Shown: in pieces, positions 32,618-41,490 of the stretch | Layout of the letters: every line of letters starts with the position of its first letter | Position numbering within the stretch: the stretch's first letter is position 1 | NCBI GenBank assembly: GCA_947629585.1 | Contig: CANREH010000012.1 | Coordinates: 1 to 49,842 of the forward strand | DNA length: 49,842 nucleotides | Origin: an uncultured Lachnospiraceae bacterium | Lineage (GTDB): Bacteria > Bacillota > Clostridia > Lachnospirales > Lachnospiraceae | Direction of reading: 5' to 3' | Made by a program: the position numbers and the translations under genes | Notes under the pieces: model-generated | Told to the model about the DNA's origin: nothing | Seen by the model: the letters and a program-made list of their open reading frames with translations, nothing else | Databases searched by the model: none

Positions 32618-33535
32618 CTATTTCCAGAATAAATACATTATTTTATAACATATTGTATCCATCGGCCTTCTCCTTCGAATCTCTCTGCAGCCAAAAATTT
32701 TCATTCTTTTTAAATATCTGCCTTTTTCTATCAACATAACCTCTGCCAGTTTCTTTTTATCTTCCGGCAGTTCAAAAAGCTTCAAAAATTCCGCTATCTG
32801 CTCCGGCACATATTGCTGCAATGATTGAAAATTTTCGATTCTTTTTTTTATCAGCTGCCCATAACCGACTGCGCTTCCAACCGTATTTTCTTCATGCTGC
32901 CTGTATTTCATATAAGGTTTTCTGTCATAGAGCACTTTTCCAAAACAGGAAGCCGCCATATACAGCCACCAGTCATGCATATACGCTCTTTTCGGTATTT
33001 TCTCTGCAATGAACCGATAGAGTGCATGGTTGATGACAATCGTAGCGCCCGTGCAGATATTTTCCACTAACGCATTGCCGAAAGAAGGACGAAACCTCTT
33101 TGTGACATTAGAAGAAACTTTTAATAGATTCAAATGATGATCTACAATTTCCATATCCCCTGCATACATAGCAGGAACCGTCTGATATTTTTTAAGCCCT
33201 CTTACGGCTCTCCTGAGCTTATTCTCATTCCACACATCATCCTGATCAGAAAAAGCAATGTAATCCATATTATGATCTGCTTTCTGTAACAACCGGAAAA
33301 AGCTACGGCACGCCCCGATATTTTCTTCCTGGAAATATGTTATTCCGGGAAATTTATCCGCATATTCTTCTAATATCTTTCCCGTACTGTCTGTCGATCC
33401 ATCATCACGAATCAGCAAAGAAAAAGAAATCCTCTTTTTGCCAAGCTTTGTTTTCTGGGAAAGAATACTGTCAAGCTGTTCCCTTAAATACTTTTCTCCA
33501 TTATAAGTAGACATTAAGATCTGTACTTTTATCAT
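32618..33535 (-). CDS. GT2 glycosyltransferase, rhamnosyltransferase-like (tandem paralogue)
   Basis: This 305-residue enzyme closely resembles its downstream neighbour: VQILMSTYNGEKYLREQLDS, LIRDDGSTDSTGKILEEY, YIAFSDQDDVWNENK, ENICTGATIVINHAL and HDWWLYMAASCFGKVLYD. The insertion after residue 27 (QKTKLGKKRISFS) distinguishes it. AAAGGA precedes the ATG. It likely adds a sugar in a similar linkage to the paralogue, for instance consecutive deoxyhexoses; this is inference. Confidence 0.9.
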   Translation of the reverse strand: MIKVQILMSTYNGEKYLREQLDSILSQKTKLGKKRISFSLLIRDDGSTDSTGKILEEYADKFPGITYFQEENIGACRSFFRLLQKADHNMDYIAFSDQDDVWNENKLRRAVRGLKKYQTVPAMYAGDMEIVDHHLNLLKVSSNVTKRFRPSFGNALVENICTGATIVINHALYRFIAEKIPKRAYMHDWWLYMAASCFGKVLYDRKPYMKYRQHEENTVGSAVGYGQLIKKRIENFQSLQQYVPEQIAEFLKLFELPEDKKKLAEVMLIEKGRYLKRMKIFGCREIRRRRPMDTICYKIMYLFWK

Positions 33536-33555
33536 AATATCCTTTCTTTCTGCAA

Positions 33556-35313
33556 TTATTGAAATACTTCTTCTTTTCTTACCTCTTTTATTTTCCCATC
33601 CTCTACTTTATAAATCATGTCACATTCCCTGATAGTTCCAAGCCTGTGTGCAATAATAATCATGGTCTTTCTGCCGCGGAGATGGTTGATCCCTTCCATA
33701 ATGGCTGCTTCCGTTTCATTATCCAAAGCAGAAGTCGCCTCGTCAAATACCAAGAGCTCCGGATCATGATAAAGCGCCCTGGCAATCCCAAGCCGCTGTC
33801 TCTGTCCTCCGGACAGTCGGACGCCCCGCTCTCCAATCATCGTATCAATGCCTTCCGGCAGTCCTTTTACAAAATCCTCTAACTGCGCTTCCTTAAGCAC
33901 CTCCCAAATCCGCTTTTCTGTTACCTGTTCTTCCGGAATCCCAAAGGCGATATTTTCCCGAATCGTGTCATCAAGCATGTAAATTGCCTGTGGTATATAC
34001 CCTATCTTACTAAGCCACGCACTGTAATTTTCCATGACATTGCTGCCATCCGCCAGCACATTTCCTTCCAGCGGCTTTAACAAACCTAACAGAATATCCA
34101 CAATGGTTGTTTTTCCTGCTCCCGAAGAACCCATAATCCCAACAGCTTTTCCTACCGGGATTTCCATTCCTGCATGGTCAAAAATAAGCTTTTCACTCCC
34201 CGGGTAAGAGAATACAATATTTTCCAGCCGAATACAGTTTTCCAATGTTAATGTTTTTTCCAAAACTGCAGGTTCTTCTTTTCGCCGTCCCTTCTTGTCC
34301 TCACTTTCAATTTCCCGATAAATATCAATGACGGTATTCAAAGAAGCCTCACAGGAAGCCATGCTGTTTAAATAATTGTTCATTCTGTTAGCCGATGGCA
34401 TTAAGCGTACCGCAGCCATTGCAAAAGCGGATAACTGCGTTATCATACGGCTGATATCCGCCCCTCCTATCAGCATGACGTCAATAATGGCAAGAATACC
34501 GCCAATACTGACTGTCTCAATAATAAGTCTTGGAACCTGACTTAAAACATTTAACTTTCTCTGCACATTGACATTTTCCCAGCCATATTTTTCATATTGT
34601 GAAACAAAATACTCCTGTTTATTTGTTACTTTCACCTCTTTGATACCCGACAAAGTCTGAAGCAGCCATTTTGACATATTAGAAGAAGATACCTGTATCT
34701 TTCTTCCCGCCTGAAATAAGATGGGTTTCAGGCCCTTTTTATTTAACATCATAGCAATGCCAAGAATCAATGCCATAGACACTGTCATTGTTACATCAAC
34801 GCACAATAACAACACAATCAAAAACACGGTAACAAAAAATTCCGTAAAAAAACTCAATATATTGGTCAAAAGCAGAAATACATAATTTACATCTGCATTT
34901 ATAATTCGCATAATAACCGCCGTACTGGAATTTAAAAAATATTCATATGGGCGATCCACAAAAAATTGAAACAGACGGTTCGACATAAAAAATTGATTTT
35001 TAAATACAAACCTTGCCTGCACGAACGCAAGACAATACAAAAAAATATTTTTTACCACATAAAGCAGAATCATAAAAGTAATCATTAAGATCATAAACTG
35101 ATTTATATTTTCCATATGAAAAAATTCATATAAAAACAGCAGCCACCCGGATTGTACGCTTTCCGGTGAAATCACGACATTCATAATTGGAAGAAGCAGT
35201 CCTACCGCCAGTGTTTCCAAGCCCGCGCCAACTGCCATCATAACAAACAAAACAACAATCCATGCCGTTTGCCTTTTATTAAACAACTTTAAAATCTTTT
35301 TTATATTGTTCAT
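33556..35313 (-). CDS. ABC-type lipid-linked glycan flippase (PglK/MsbA-like)
   Basis: This 585-residue half-transporter has an N-terminal six-helix membrane domain (VVLFVMMAVGAGLETLAVGL) and a C-terminal ATPase. The ATPase has GSSGAGKTTIVDILLG (Walker A), IGYIPQAIYMLDDTIRENIA (Q loop), GVRLSGGQRQRLGIARAL (signature), LLVFDEATSALD (Walker B) and IIIAHRL (H loop). The GLETLAVGLLLPIM start and general layout recall PglK, which flips undecaprenyl-linked oligosaccharides. It would work with the GT and sugar-transferase genes beside it. The Wzx-like protein in the same operon gives a second apparent flippase, and the substrates of the two may differ. Confidence 0.9.
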   Translation of the reverse strand: MNNIKKILKLFNKRQTAWIVVLFVMMAVGAGLETLAVGLLLPIMNVVISPESVQSGWLLFLYEFFHMENINQFMILMITFMILLYVVKNIFLYCLAFVQARFVFKNQFFMSNRLFQFFVDRPYEYFLNSSTAVIMRIINADVNYVFLLLTNILSFFTEFFVTVFLIVLLLCVDVTMTVSMALILGIAMMLNKKGLKPILFQAGRKIQVSSSNMSKWLLQTLSGIKEVKVTNKQEYFVSQYEKYGWENVNVQRKLNVLSQVPRLIIETVSIGGILAIIDVMLIGGADISRMITQLSAFAMAAVRLMPSANRMNNYLNSMASCEASLNTVIDIYREIESEDKKGRRKEEPAVLEKTLTLENCIRLENIVFSYPGSEKLIFDHAGMEIPVGKAVGIMGSSGAGKTTIVDILLGLLKPLEGNVLADGSNVMENYSAWLSKIGYIPQAIYMLDDTIRENIAFGIPEEQVTEKRIWEVLKEAQLEDFVKGLPEGIDTMIGERGVRLSGGQRQRLGIARALYHDPELLVFDEATSALDNETEAAIMEGINHLRGRKTMIIIAHRLGTIRECDMIYKVEDGKIKEVRKEEVFQ

Positions 35314-35414
35314 TCCATTTTGCCTTTATTTTTTACTGTTAATAACAAGTTATTTCTGTATGATATATTCCTCCTCAAATAATGTCATCATACTATCATA
35401 ACCTCCTGAAAACA

Positions 35415-36599
35415 TTATCCCATACACCCTCTATAAATTCCTGCCATCCTTTTCTTTACGGTTTCCAGCGAATACGCCTGCACGGTCCCTCTTGCCGCAT
35501 CTCCAAAAGCCTTCCTGCGCTCTTTTGATTTTATCAAAAGAGAGATTGCTTTTACATAGCTTTCTGTTCTGCATGGATTTACTAAATACCCATTTTTTTT
35601 ATGTCCTATGAGATCGCTGCTGCCGCGGATATTGGATGCCACTATCGGCAGCCCTGCCGCCATCGCCTCCATCAAAGCTACCGGAAGCCCTTCCTGCAGC
35701 GATGGGAACACAAAAATATCTGCTGCATGGCATATTTCCGGGATATCGGTACGATACCCTGCAAAAATAACCTGACGCTCTATTCCAAGCTCTTTCGCCT
35801 GCTGTTTTAACTGTCTTTTCAAAGGTCCTTCACCGCAGATTATATATTTAATTTTCGAATATTTTTTACCGCTGTCTTTGCTTTTCCCAGCATTCAATTC
35901 TGCCAATGCCTCCAGGACAGCCTTATGGTTTTTCCTGGCAATCAGTTCTCCGACAGATAACAGCATAATGTCTGTATCCCCTATGCCAAACTCTTTCCGA
36001 AGCTGTTTACGCCCTGCTATGGATTCCGCTTTTTTCACGAAACCAGGCTCCATACTATCATCAATCCCATCATCATTTTCCTGAAAGCGCTCCAAATCAA
36101 TCCCCACTCCCGGCACATAGCGCACCTTCCCGGCAGAAAAATGCTTTGCACGGCGGTAATCTTCCATATTAATAGTAATCAATACATCCGTCACCCGGGC
36201 AAGAAGACGCTCTATCGGATAATATACTATCCAGTTAAACAGCGGCGCTCCCTTAAAAAAATGAAACCCATGAGCCGTATAAATCACTTTCGTTCCCCGC
36301 CTTCTTGCCGGAACCGCAGCAAGGCGCGCCAAAATGCCGCCCATTGGGGTATGGCAGTGGATAATGTCATACTGCTCTTTCTGAATTAATTTCCGCAGTT
36401 CCCAAAATGCCCTGATATTGGCAGGATTCCACGGAGATCTGGCAATCGGAAGAAGATGCTTTTTATCACAGCAGGCAAGCTCTGCATCTTCATTTCCTGC
36501 GGCATGAACCTCCCAGCCCTGCTGCTGGAACCATTCCATATATGGTTCATGAAATGCCTTAAAATGACTCATGACCGTTGCGGCAAATAGTACTTTCAT
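35415..36599 (-). CDS. GT4 family glycosyltransferase (EpsD-like)
   Basis: This is a 394-residue GT-B enzyme. The N-terminal half has the start MKVLFAATVMSHFKAFHEPY, IIHCHTPMGGILARLAAV and YTAHGFHFFKGAPLFNW, typical of the second-sugar transferases (EpsD/WbnK type) next to a priming enzyme. The donor half has LLSVGELIARKNHKAVLEAL, IICGEGPLKRQLKQ, FPSLQEGLPVALMEAMAAG and PIVASNIRGSSDLI. It overlaps the ATP-grasp/HAD gene by 4 bases (ATGA), so translation is coupled. Confidence 0.92.
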   Translation of the reverse strand: MKVLFAATVMSHFKAFHEPYMEWFQQQGWEVHAAGNEDAELACCDKKHLLPIARSPWNPANIRAFWELRKLIQKEQYDIIHCHTPMGGILARLAAVPARRRGTKVIYTAHGFHFFKGAPLFNWIVYYPIERLLARVTDVLITINMEDYRRAKHFSAGKVRYVPGVGIDLERFQENDDGIDDSMEPGFVKKAESIAGRKQLRKEFGIGDTDIMLLSVGELIARKNHKAVLEALAELNAGKSKDSGKKYSKIKYIICGEGPLKRQLKQQAKELGIERQVIFAGYRTDIPEICHAADIFVFPSLQEGLPVALMEAMAAGLPIVASNIRGSSDLIGHKKNGYLVNPCRTESYVKAISLLIKSKERRKAFGDAARGTVQAYSLETVKKRMAGIYRGCMG

Positions 36600-38215
36600 A
36601 AATACAACCCTTCCTTATTCTGAAACCATACGCACGGCATATGGAGTTTTTCCGGTGCCTGGAAATCTTTTGCGGGATTATCTCCGATATAAATCATTTT
36701 TTCATAAGGAATTCCCAGCCGCATCTGCATGATCTGAAATGCAAGGACGGCTGGTTTCCGGAATTTTTTCACATCTCCGTGATTCCCGGCAAGCTCATCT
36801 GTCACAATAATCTCATCCACCAATTTTTCTAGTCCCAGCGCCTTTATTTTTTTCCACTGGCCTTCCGGACGCCCGTCTGTAATGATACCGATTTTTTTCC
36901 CTTCCCGGCGCCATTTTTCCAAAAGCTCCCGATTTTCTTCTGATAATATAATTTCCGGCGCCTGGCTGCGGTAACACTTAAGGCATGCCTCTTTTTCCCG
37001 CTCCCTGCCATGACGTTCTAAAAAGGAATCGACTGCGGGTTTTCCTTCCAGAAAATACTGCCAGAGCTCTTCCGCCGCTTCCGGTATTTCAGGGTAGTTT
37101 TCTGCTATTTTTTTATATCCGCTTTTTACATAATCCTTTTCATTATATAAAGTATCGTCCAAATCCAGCAAAACCGCTTTTTTATCCTTACTATATTTAT
37201 CGGCTTCTGCTAAAGAATCTATAATCGGCAGTTCCTTTTCTTTCCTGATTTCTTCCGTGATGCAAATACACTGGTCAAAACGGGAATAAATATTCCCATT
37301 TTTTGCGGCTTTGGGCTGATAAGAAATCTTTTCTCCCAATAAAAGCCTCAGCACCGCTTCCGCGGAATCCGCTCCCGCTGACATCGATAACGGCGCGCCG
37401 CCGCCGAACCTCGGATTAATTTCAATGAAATAATCTCTGCCTGTCTCTTTCTGCCGGATTAACTGCAGCGTAATCGGGCCGCAAGGGGAAAAGCCTTCCA
37501 CCACCCGCAGGCTTTCCTCGATCATCCGATCATCTTCTGCAATCTGTGTTTTCAGGACTTCCCCGCTCCGCACGGCGAGGCGTTCCCTCGGGGTCACATA
37601 AACAGGGTTCCCGTCAAAGTCGCAGAGAATATCTACCGTATATTCCCTCCCGTCAATAAACGGCTGGATAATATAATCCGGCACCCGCTCTGACAGAGCT
37701 GCCAGCTCTTCCCATGAATCTGCCCGGTAAGCGTGGATGCTGGAGCTTCCATCCTTTGGCTTGATGAATGCCGGAAAACCGCCCTGATAAAGCTCTAAAC
37801 GATCGACCGGCCTCGGAGAATCCACACCGCAGCCGATATAAAAATCTGCCGTAAAGCGTTTATCACGGCAAATAGCGATCTTATCCTCTGCACTGATAAG
37901 CACCCTTGTCCCCAACTGTTCAAATTTCGTCTTTTCTTTTGCCAGAATCAGCAAATCCGTATCAATCGTTGGAATCAGCAAATCGATATTGTCTTTTTCG
38001 CAAAGCTTTAACAACTGCGGAATATAATCCGGTTCTTTGATTTTACAGATTTTACGCCGTTCATCACAATAAAACAGGGCAGGGGCGTCATCCGATGCAT
38101 CCGCTCCATAAATTTTTAATGATACAGCTAACTTTTCTGCAGCATGATGAAATGCCTGCATAAGCTCTACTCTGCGCCCTGCGCTCGTAAAAAGGATTCT
38201 AAGTTCTTTTTCCAT
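36596..38215 (-). CDS. ATP-grasp ligase fused to HAD-family hydrolase
   Basis: This 539-residue protein has two enzymes in one chain. Residues of about 1-330 are an ATP-grasp domain similar to the carbamoyl-phosphate synthase large-subunit type (LLIPTIDTDLLILAKEK, FPAFIKPKDGSSSIHAY, YIIQPFIDGREYTVDIL, FIEINPRFGGGAPLSMSAG), which joins a carboxylate to an amine or thiol. Residues from about 350 are a HAD phosphatase: motif I LLDLDDTLYNE, motif II IGIITDGRP, a Lys in KKFRKPAVLAF and motif IV YIGDNPAKDF. In a glycan cluster such fusions may add an amino acid or other acid to an amino sugar and remove a phosphate. The substrate is unknown. It lies 2 bases after the sugar transferase. Confidence 0.87.
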   Translation of the reverse strand: MEKELRILFTSAGRRVELMQAFHHAAEKLAVSLKIYGADASDDAPALFYCDERRKICKIKEPDYIPQLLKLCEKDNIDLLIPTIDTDLLILAKEKTKFEQLGTRVLISAEDKIAICRDKRFTADFYIGCGVDSPRPVDRLELYQGGFPAFIKPKDGSSSIHAYRADSWEELAALSERVPDYIIQPFIDGREYTVDILCDFDGNPVYVTPRERLAVRSGEVLKTQIAEDDRMIEESLRVVEGFSPCGPITLQLIRQKETGRDYFIEINPRFGGGAPLSMSAGADSAEAVLRLLLGEKISYQPKAAKNGNIYSRFDQCICITEEIRKEKELPIIDSLAEADKYSKDKKAVLLDLDDTLYNEKDYVKSGYKKIAENYPEIPEAAEELWQYFLEGKPAVDSFLERHGREREKEACLKCYRSQAPEIILSEENRELLEKWRREGKKIGIITDGRPEGQWKKIKALGLEKLVDEIIVTDELAGNHGDVKKFRKPAVLAFQIMQMRLGIPYEKMIYIGDNPAKDFQAPEKLHMPCVWFQNKEGLYL

Positions 38216-38217
38216 CT

Positions 38218-38955
38218 CTATTTCCCCGATCCGGTAAACACTTCCATCGTTGCCGATGTTCCGCTGGAAATCCCTTCCCGCGTCAACACAGTTTTGATGG
38301 TCTTAAAAATAATCTCCCAGTCTTTCTTAAAGCTGATGGAATCCACATATTCCACATCATACTCAAATTTCTGTTCCCATGTAATCGCATTCCTTCCATT
38401 GACTTGCGCCAAACCGGTAAATCCCGGACGCACCTCATGACGGCGTCTCTGATGTTCATTATATAACGGAAGATACTGCACTAACAGGGGCCTCGGCCCG
38501 ACAATCGCCATATCCCCCTTTAAAATATTAAATAACTCCGGCAGTTCGTCTAAGGAGGTGGAGCGCAGCAGTTTTCCAAACGGGGTCAGGCGTTTTTCAT
38601 CCGGCAGAAGATTCCCGTCCGCATCTTTTTCTTCCGTCATGGTACGGAACTTATACATTTTAAAAATCTTCTCATCTTTCCCCGGACGCTCCTGGCAGAA
38701 AATCACCGGAGTGCCAAGCTTGGTCCGCACAAGCACTGCCGTCGCTGCCATCACCGGGCTTAATATAAGGATTGCCCCCAGCGACAGGCAGAAATCCTGC
38801 GGACGCTTGATATAGTTTTCATAAATATGCTGTGGACTTCGTTTGATTCCTTCCTTTTTCTTTCTCAGCTTTCTTCTATCTGCATGAGCAGAAGCTTTTT
38901 TTATATTTAATCTTTGTTTTTTCCTGTTTCGTAAAATACATTCTCTCTTATTCAC
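38218..38955 (-). CDS. priming phosphoglycosyl transferase (PglC/EpsL-like)
   Basis: This 245-residue monotopic membrane enzyme moves a sugar-1-phosphate from UDP-sugar to undecaprenyl phosphate, the first step of the repeat unit. It has a basic N-terminus of about 60 residues, a re-entrant hydrophobic helix (FCLSLGAILILSPVMAATAV), VIFCQERPGKDEKIFKMYKF, RTMTEE, FGKLLRSTSLDELPELFNIL with the catalytic Asp-Glu pair, and IVGPRPLL. Translation starts at a GTG (38955) preceded by GGGAG. It is the first gene of the glycan operon and shares a 117-base intergenic region with the divergent GT14-like gene. Confidence 0.93.
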   Translation of the reverse strand: MNKRECILRNRKKQRLNIKKASAHADRRKLRKKKEGIKRSPQHIYENYIKRPQDFCLSLGAILILSPVMAATAVLVRTKLGTPVIFCQERPGKDEKIFKMYKFRTMTEEKDADGNLLPDEKRLTPFGKLLRSTSLDELPELFNILKGDMAIVGPRPLLVQYLPLYNEHQRRRHEVRPGFTGLAQVNGRNAITWEQKFEYDVEYVDSISFKKDWEIIFKTIKTVLTREGISSGTSATMEVFTGSGK

Positions 38956-39012
38956 TATAAATCTCCCTTCTCAAATACTGTCAAACAACAACTATTTAAA
39001 TTATAAACCTTA

Positions 39013-39041
39013 TTTACATTTCACAATAACTCTTTTATAAT
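39013..39041 (+). promoter_or_regulatory. sigma-A promoter of the GT14-like gene
   Basis: TTTACA (39013-39018) and a perfect TATAAT (39036-39041) are 17 bases apart on the plus strand. On the minus strand a TATAAT at 39000-39005 with a weak TATTGT (39023-39028) may drive the large glycan operon, so the two promoters would overlap and interfere. Confidence 0.65.
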
Positions 39042-39072
39042 AGTACAAACAATAATTATTTAGGAGGTTTTT

Positions 39073-39978
39073 ATGGTTCACGCATATTTAATCACTGCTT
39101 ACAGCAATTTCAAAGTATTAGCATTATTACTAAAGCTGTTAGACTTTGACAATAACATTATCTTTCTCCACGTAGATAAAAAAGTTCCTTTTGACAAAAC
39201 CGCATTTCAGGAAGAAACTACATTAACAAAAGCGGTTCTTCACTTTGTTCCCCGTTATGATCTGACATGGGCAGATGTCTCTGAGATCCACTGCGTCCTT
39301 GACAGTATGGCCTATGCGCTCCACTATTCATGGGACTATCTCCATTACATCACAGAAGGCGATTTGCCGTTAAAAACACAACAGGAAATCCATGCTTATT
39401 TTAAGGAAAACAAGGGGTGGGAATTTATCGACTTTGCGCCGGAAAACTATAAGCTTGCAAATTATAAATGCCAGCTATTTCACCCTTTTTTAAAATTAAA
39501 AAGTTACCGCAAAAATAAATTTTTAAAACTGCTGAACCACGGTTTCGCCCACTTCCAGCAATTGCTTGGCGTCCGCAGGAGCAGCCTTGATTTTAAGCAT
39601 GGTTCCGGTTATTTTTCCATCACCCGTTCTTTTGCGGAATACGCCGTTTCCAAAAAAGAACTTTTATATAAACAATATCATGACACCCTATGCTGTCTGG
39701 AAGTTTATTTACAAACATTATGCTATTATTCTCCATACCGCAAAAAAGTAAAATATTTTGAACAGGCCTATCTTGGCAACCTGCGGTATATTGACTGGTC
39801 CCGCCGTGACGGAAGCTCCCCTTATACTTTCCAGATCACAGATTATGATGATTTAATTTCCAAAGCAGAAACAACAGAGCTCTGCTTTGCGCGGAAATTT
39901 AATCAAAATTCTGACTTTGAAATTGCCAAAAAGCTTTCTGATTATATTTTATCCAAACAAACCAGCAAGATTGAATAA
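39073..39978 (+). CDS. GT14-like beta-1,6-N-acetylglucosaminyltransferase family protein
   Basis: This 301-residue protein starts MVHAYLITAYSNFKVLALLL, followed by IIFLHVDKKVPFD and the long YITEGDLPLKTQQEIHAYF segment. Together with RSSLDFKHGSGYFSITRSFA these fit the core-2/I-branching (GT14) family, which add GlcNAc branches to glycans. This gene reads divergently from the operon and has its own promoter and TAGGAGG ribosome binding site, so it may decorate a finished glycan or be regulated apart. The acceptor is unknown. Confidence 0.82.
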   Translation: MVHAYLITAYSNFKVLALLLKLLDFDNNIIFLHVDKKVPFDKTAFQEETTLTKAVLHFVPRYDLTWADVSEIHCVLDSMAYALHYSWDYLHYITEGDLPLKTQQEIHAYFKENKGWEFIDFAPENYKLANYKCQLFHPFLKLKSYRKNKFLKLLNHGFAHFQQLLGVRRSSLDFKHGSGYFSITRSFAEYAVSKKELLYKQYHDTLCCLEVYLQTLCYYSPYRKKVKYFEQAYLGNLRYIDWSRRDGSSPYTFQITDYDDLISKAETTELCFARKFNQNSDFEIAKKLSDYILSKQTSKIE

Positions 39979-40013
39979 TACGTTACAAAAACTTTCTCCA
40001 ACTGTTCTGCCGC

Positions 40014-40060
40014 AGGAAGAAAAATCCAGGATATCTTTTCTTGATTTTTCTTCCTCTAAA
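40014..40060. terminator. stem-loop between convergent GT14-like and aminotransferase genes
   Basis: AGGAAGAAAAATC (40014-40026) and GATTTTTCTTCCT (40043-40055) form a perfect 13-bp stem. It sits between the 3' ends of two convergent genes and most likely terminates both, though a long T-run after it is missing on the plus strand. Confidence 0.65.
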
Positions 40061-40068
40061 ACTTCAAA

Positions 40069-41319
40069 TCAAAAACATACCTTCCTCACAATCCCGCAGA
40101 TTCTCTCCATATCTTCTTCCGTATTTTTGGTATCGCTCGGCAGGCAGATTCCGCGGTAAAAAATCTCCCCTGCCGTGCTGTTATCTGCGCCTGTTTCCGG
40201 ATCAAGAATTGTCAACTGCCGTTTTTCTATCAGATTTCCATTCCGATCGGCGGAAATAAAATCGCAATTCCTGAAAATCGGCTGTAAATGCAGCGGTTTC
40301 CAGATATAACGGCTTTCTATATTTTCCGTTTCCAGTGCCTTTATAATATCCGCCGGCTTTATTCTGGCATCCTCCTTTAATAAGGCGCAGCTTAACCAGC
40401 AGTTGCTGTTTTCTTTCTCTGTCAGCGGCATCATGGTCAGGACGGAATCCTCCGCTTCTGTAAGTTCCTTTTGATAATACTGATAAATAGCCTGTTTCTG
40501 GCTGACACGCTTATCAAGCACGGTCAACTGTCCTCTCCCTATACCGGCAATGATATTGCTCATGCGGTAATTGTAACCCACTTCCTCATGCTGGTAATAT
40601 GGATATGGCTCCCTTGACTGCGTAGACCAGAAACGCACTTTATCCAATCTTTTCTTTGTCTCTTCCGAAGCCATGTTACAGACAAGCATACCGCCCCCGG
40701 AAGTCGTGATGATTTTATTTCCGTTAAAAGAAAAAATGCCAAAATCGCCAAAGGTTCCGGTATACTTTGGTTTTCCGCCTGTTACATCCCCCGTATAAAC
40801 CGTCCCGAGGCTTTCTGCGGCATCCTCAATGACAGGAACCCGGTATTTCCTGCAAATCGGGAGAATCCTGTCCAAATCGGCAGCTTTTCCGTACAGATGA
40901 ACTACCATGACTGCCTTCGGAAGCCTTCCCAGTTTTTGGTACTTTTCCAGTGCAAGCTCCAATGCAGCGGGATTCATGTTCCATGTTTCAAAATCACTGT
41001 CAATGAAAACCGGCTCTGCCCCTTCATAAAGAATCGGATTTGCCGTCGCACTGAACGTCAGCGTCGGGCAGAATACCAAATCGCCCCTGCCGATCCCCAA
41101 AGATCTGACAGCCATATGGATTGCAGCCGTCCCGGAGCTTAAAGCGGCCGCATCTTCCGCGCCTACTTTTTTTGCCAGTTCCTGCTCAAATCGCGTCACA
41201 TTCTCCCCCAGCGGGGCAATAAAATTTTTCTGGAAAGCATCCTCAATATAATACTTTTCCATATGGGTATCGCTCATATGCGGCGACGATAAAAAAATAC
41301 GCTTCCTGATAGGTTCCAT
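40069..41319 (-). CDS. DegT/DnrJ/EryC1/StrS (PglE-like) PLP aminotransferase
   Basis: This 416-residue PLP enzyme transfers an amino group to a nucleotide keto-sugar. Characteristic segments are IFLSSPHMSDTHMEKYYIED, FIAPLGENVTRFEQELAKK, ALSSGTAAIHMAVRSLGI, FCPTLTFSATANPILYEG, VIEDAAESLGT and IFSFNGNKIITTSGGGML, whose Lys would bind PLP. The GENVxxFE start and layout resemble PglE and PseC-like UDP-4-amino-sugar makers. It lies downstream of pgm and convergent with the GT14-like gene. A UDP-4-keto-sugar dehydratase is not in the window. Confidence 0.9.
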   Translation of the reverse strand: MEPIRKRIFLSSPHMSDTHMEKYYIEDAFQKNFIAPLGENVTRFEQELAKKVGAEDAAALSSGTAAIHMAVRSLGIGRGDLVFCPTLTFSATANPILYEGAEPVFIDSDFETWNMNPAALELALEKYQKLGRLPKAVMVVHLYGKAADLDRILPICRKYRVPVIEDAAESLGTVYTGDVTGGKPKYTGTFGDFGIFSFNGNKIITTSGGGMLVCNMASEETKKRLDKVRFWSTQSREPYPYYQHEEVGYNYRMSNIIAGIGRGQLTVLDKRVSQKQAIYQYYQKELTEAEDSVLTMMPLTEKENSNCWLSCALLKEDARIKPADIIKALETENIESRYIWKPLHLQPIFRNCDFISADRNGNLIEKRQLTILDPETGADNSTAGEIFYRGICLPSDTKNTEEDMERICGIVRKVCF

Positions 41320-41420
41320 CTTTTTTCCTCTTTTCTTTATAAAACATAAATCCCGTCCGCAACCCTTACCATTCAGCCATAAAAGCTGCCATTTAGCTTT
41401 CCTGGATCAATGGTAAGATG

Positions 41421-41456
41421 ACAAAAATCCAGATGACAGAGATACCTGCCATCTGG
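41421..41456 (-). terminator. terminator downstream of the phosphosugar mutase gene
   Basis: On the minus strand CCAGATGGCAG pairs with CTGTCATCTGG with a short loop and one mismatch, followed by ATTTTTG. It lies about 35 bases after the mutase stop codon. Confidence 0.75.
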
Positions 41457-41490
41457 AAAGGACTCTTCTTTCTGTCCGGCCAAACAACGA

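Noticed and set aside
41340..41420. ATTCAGCCATAAAAGC string resembling the inside of the repeat family
   Set aside because: The match to copy 2 is about 13 bases and lacks the terminal GTAACARTTC ends, so it is not called a copy.
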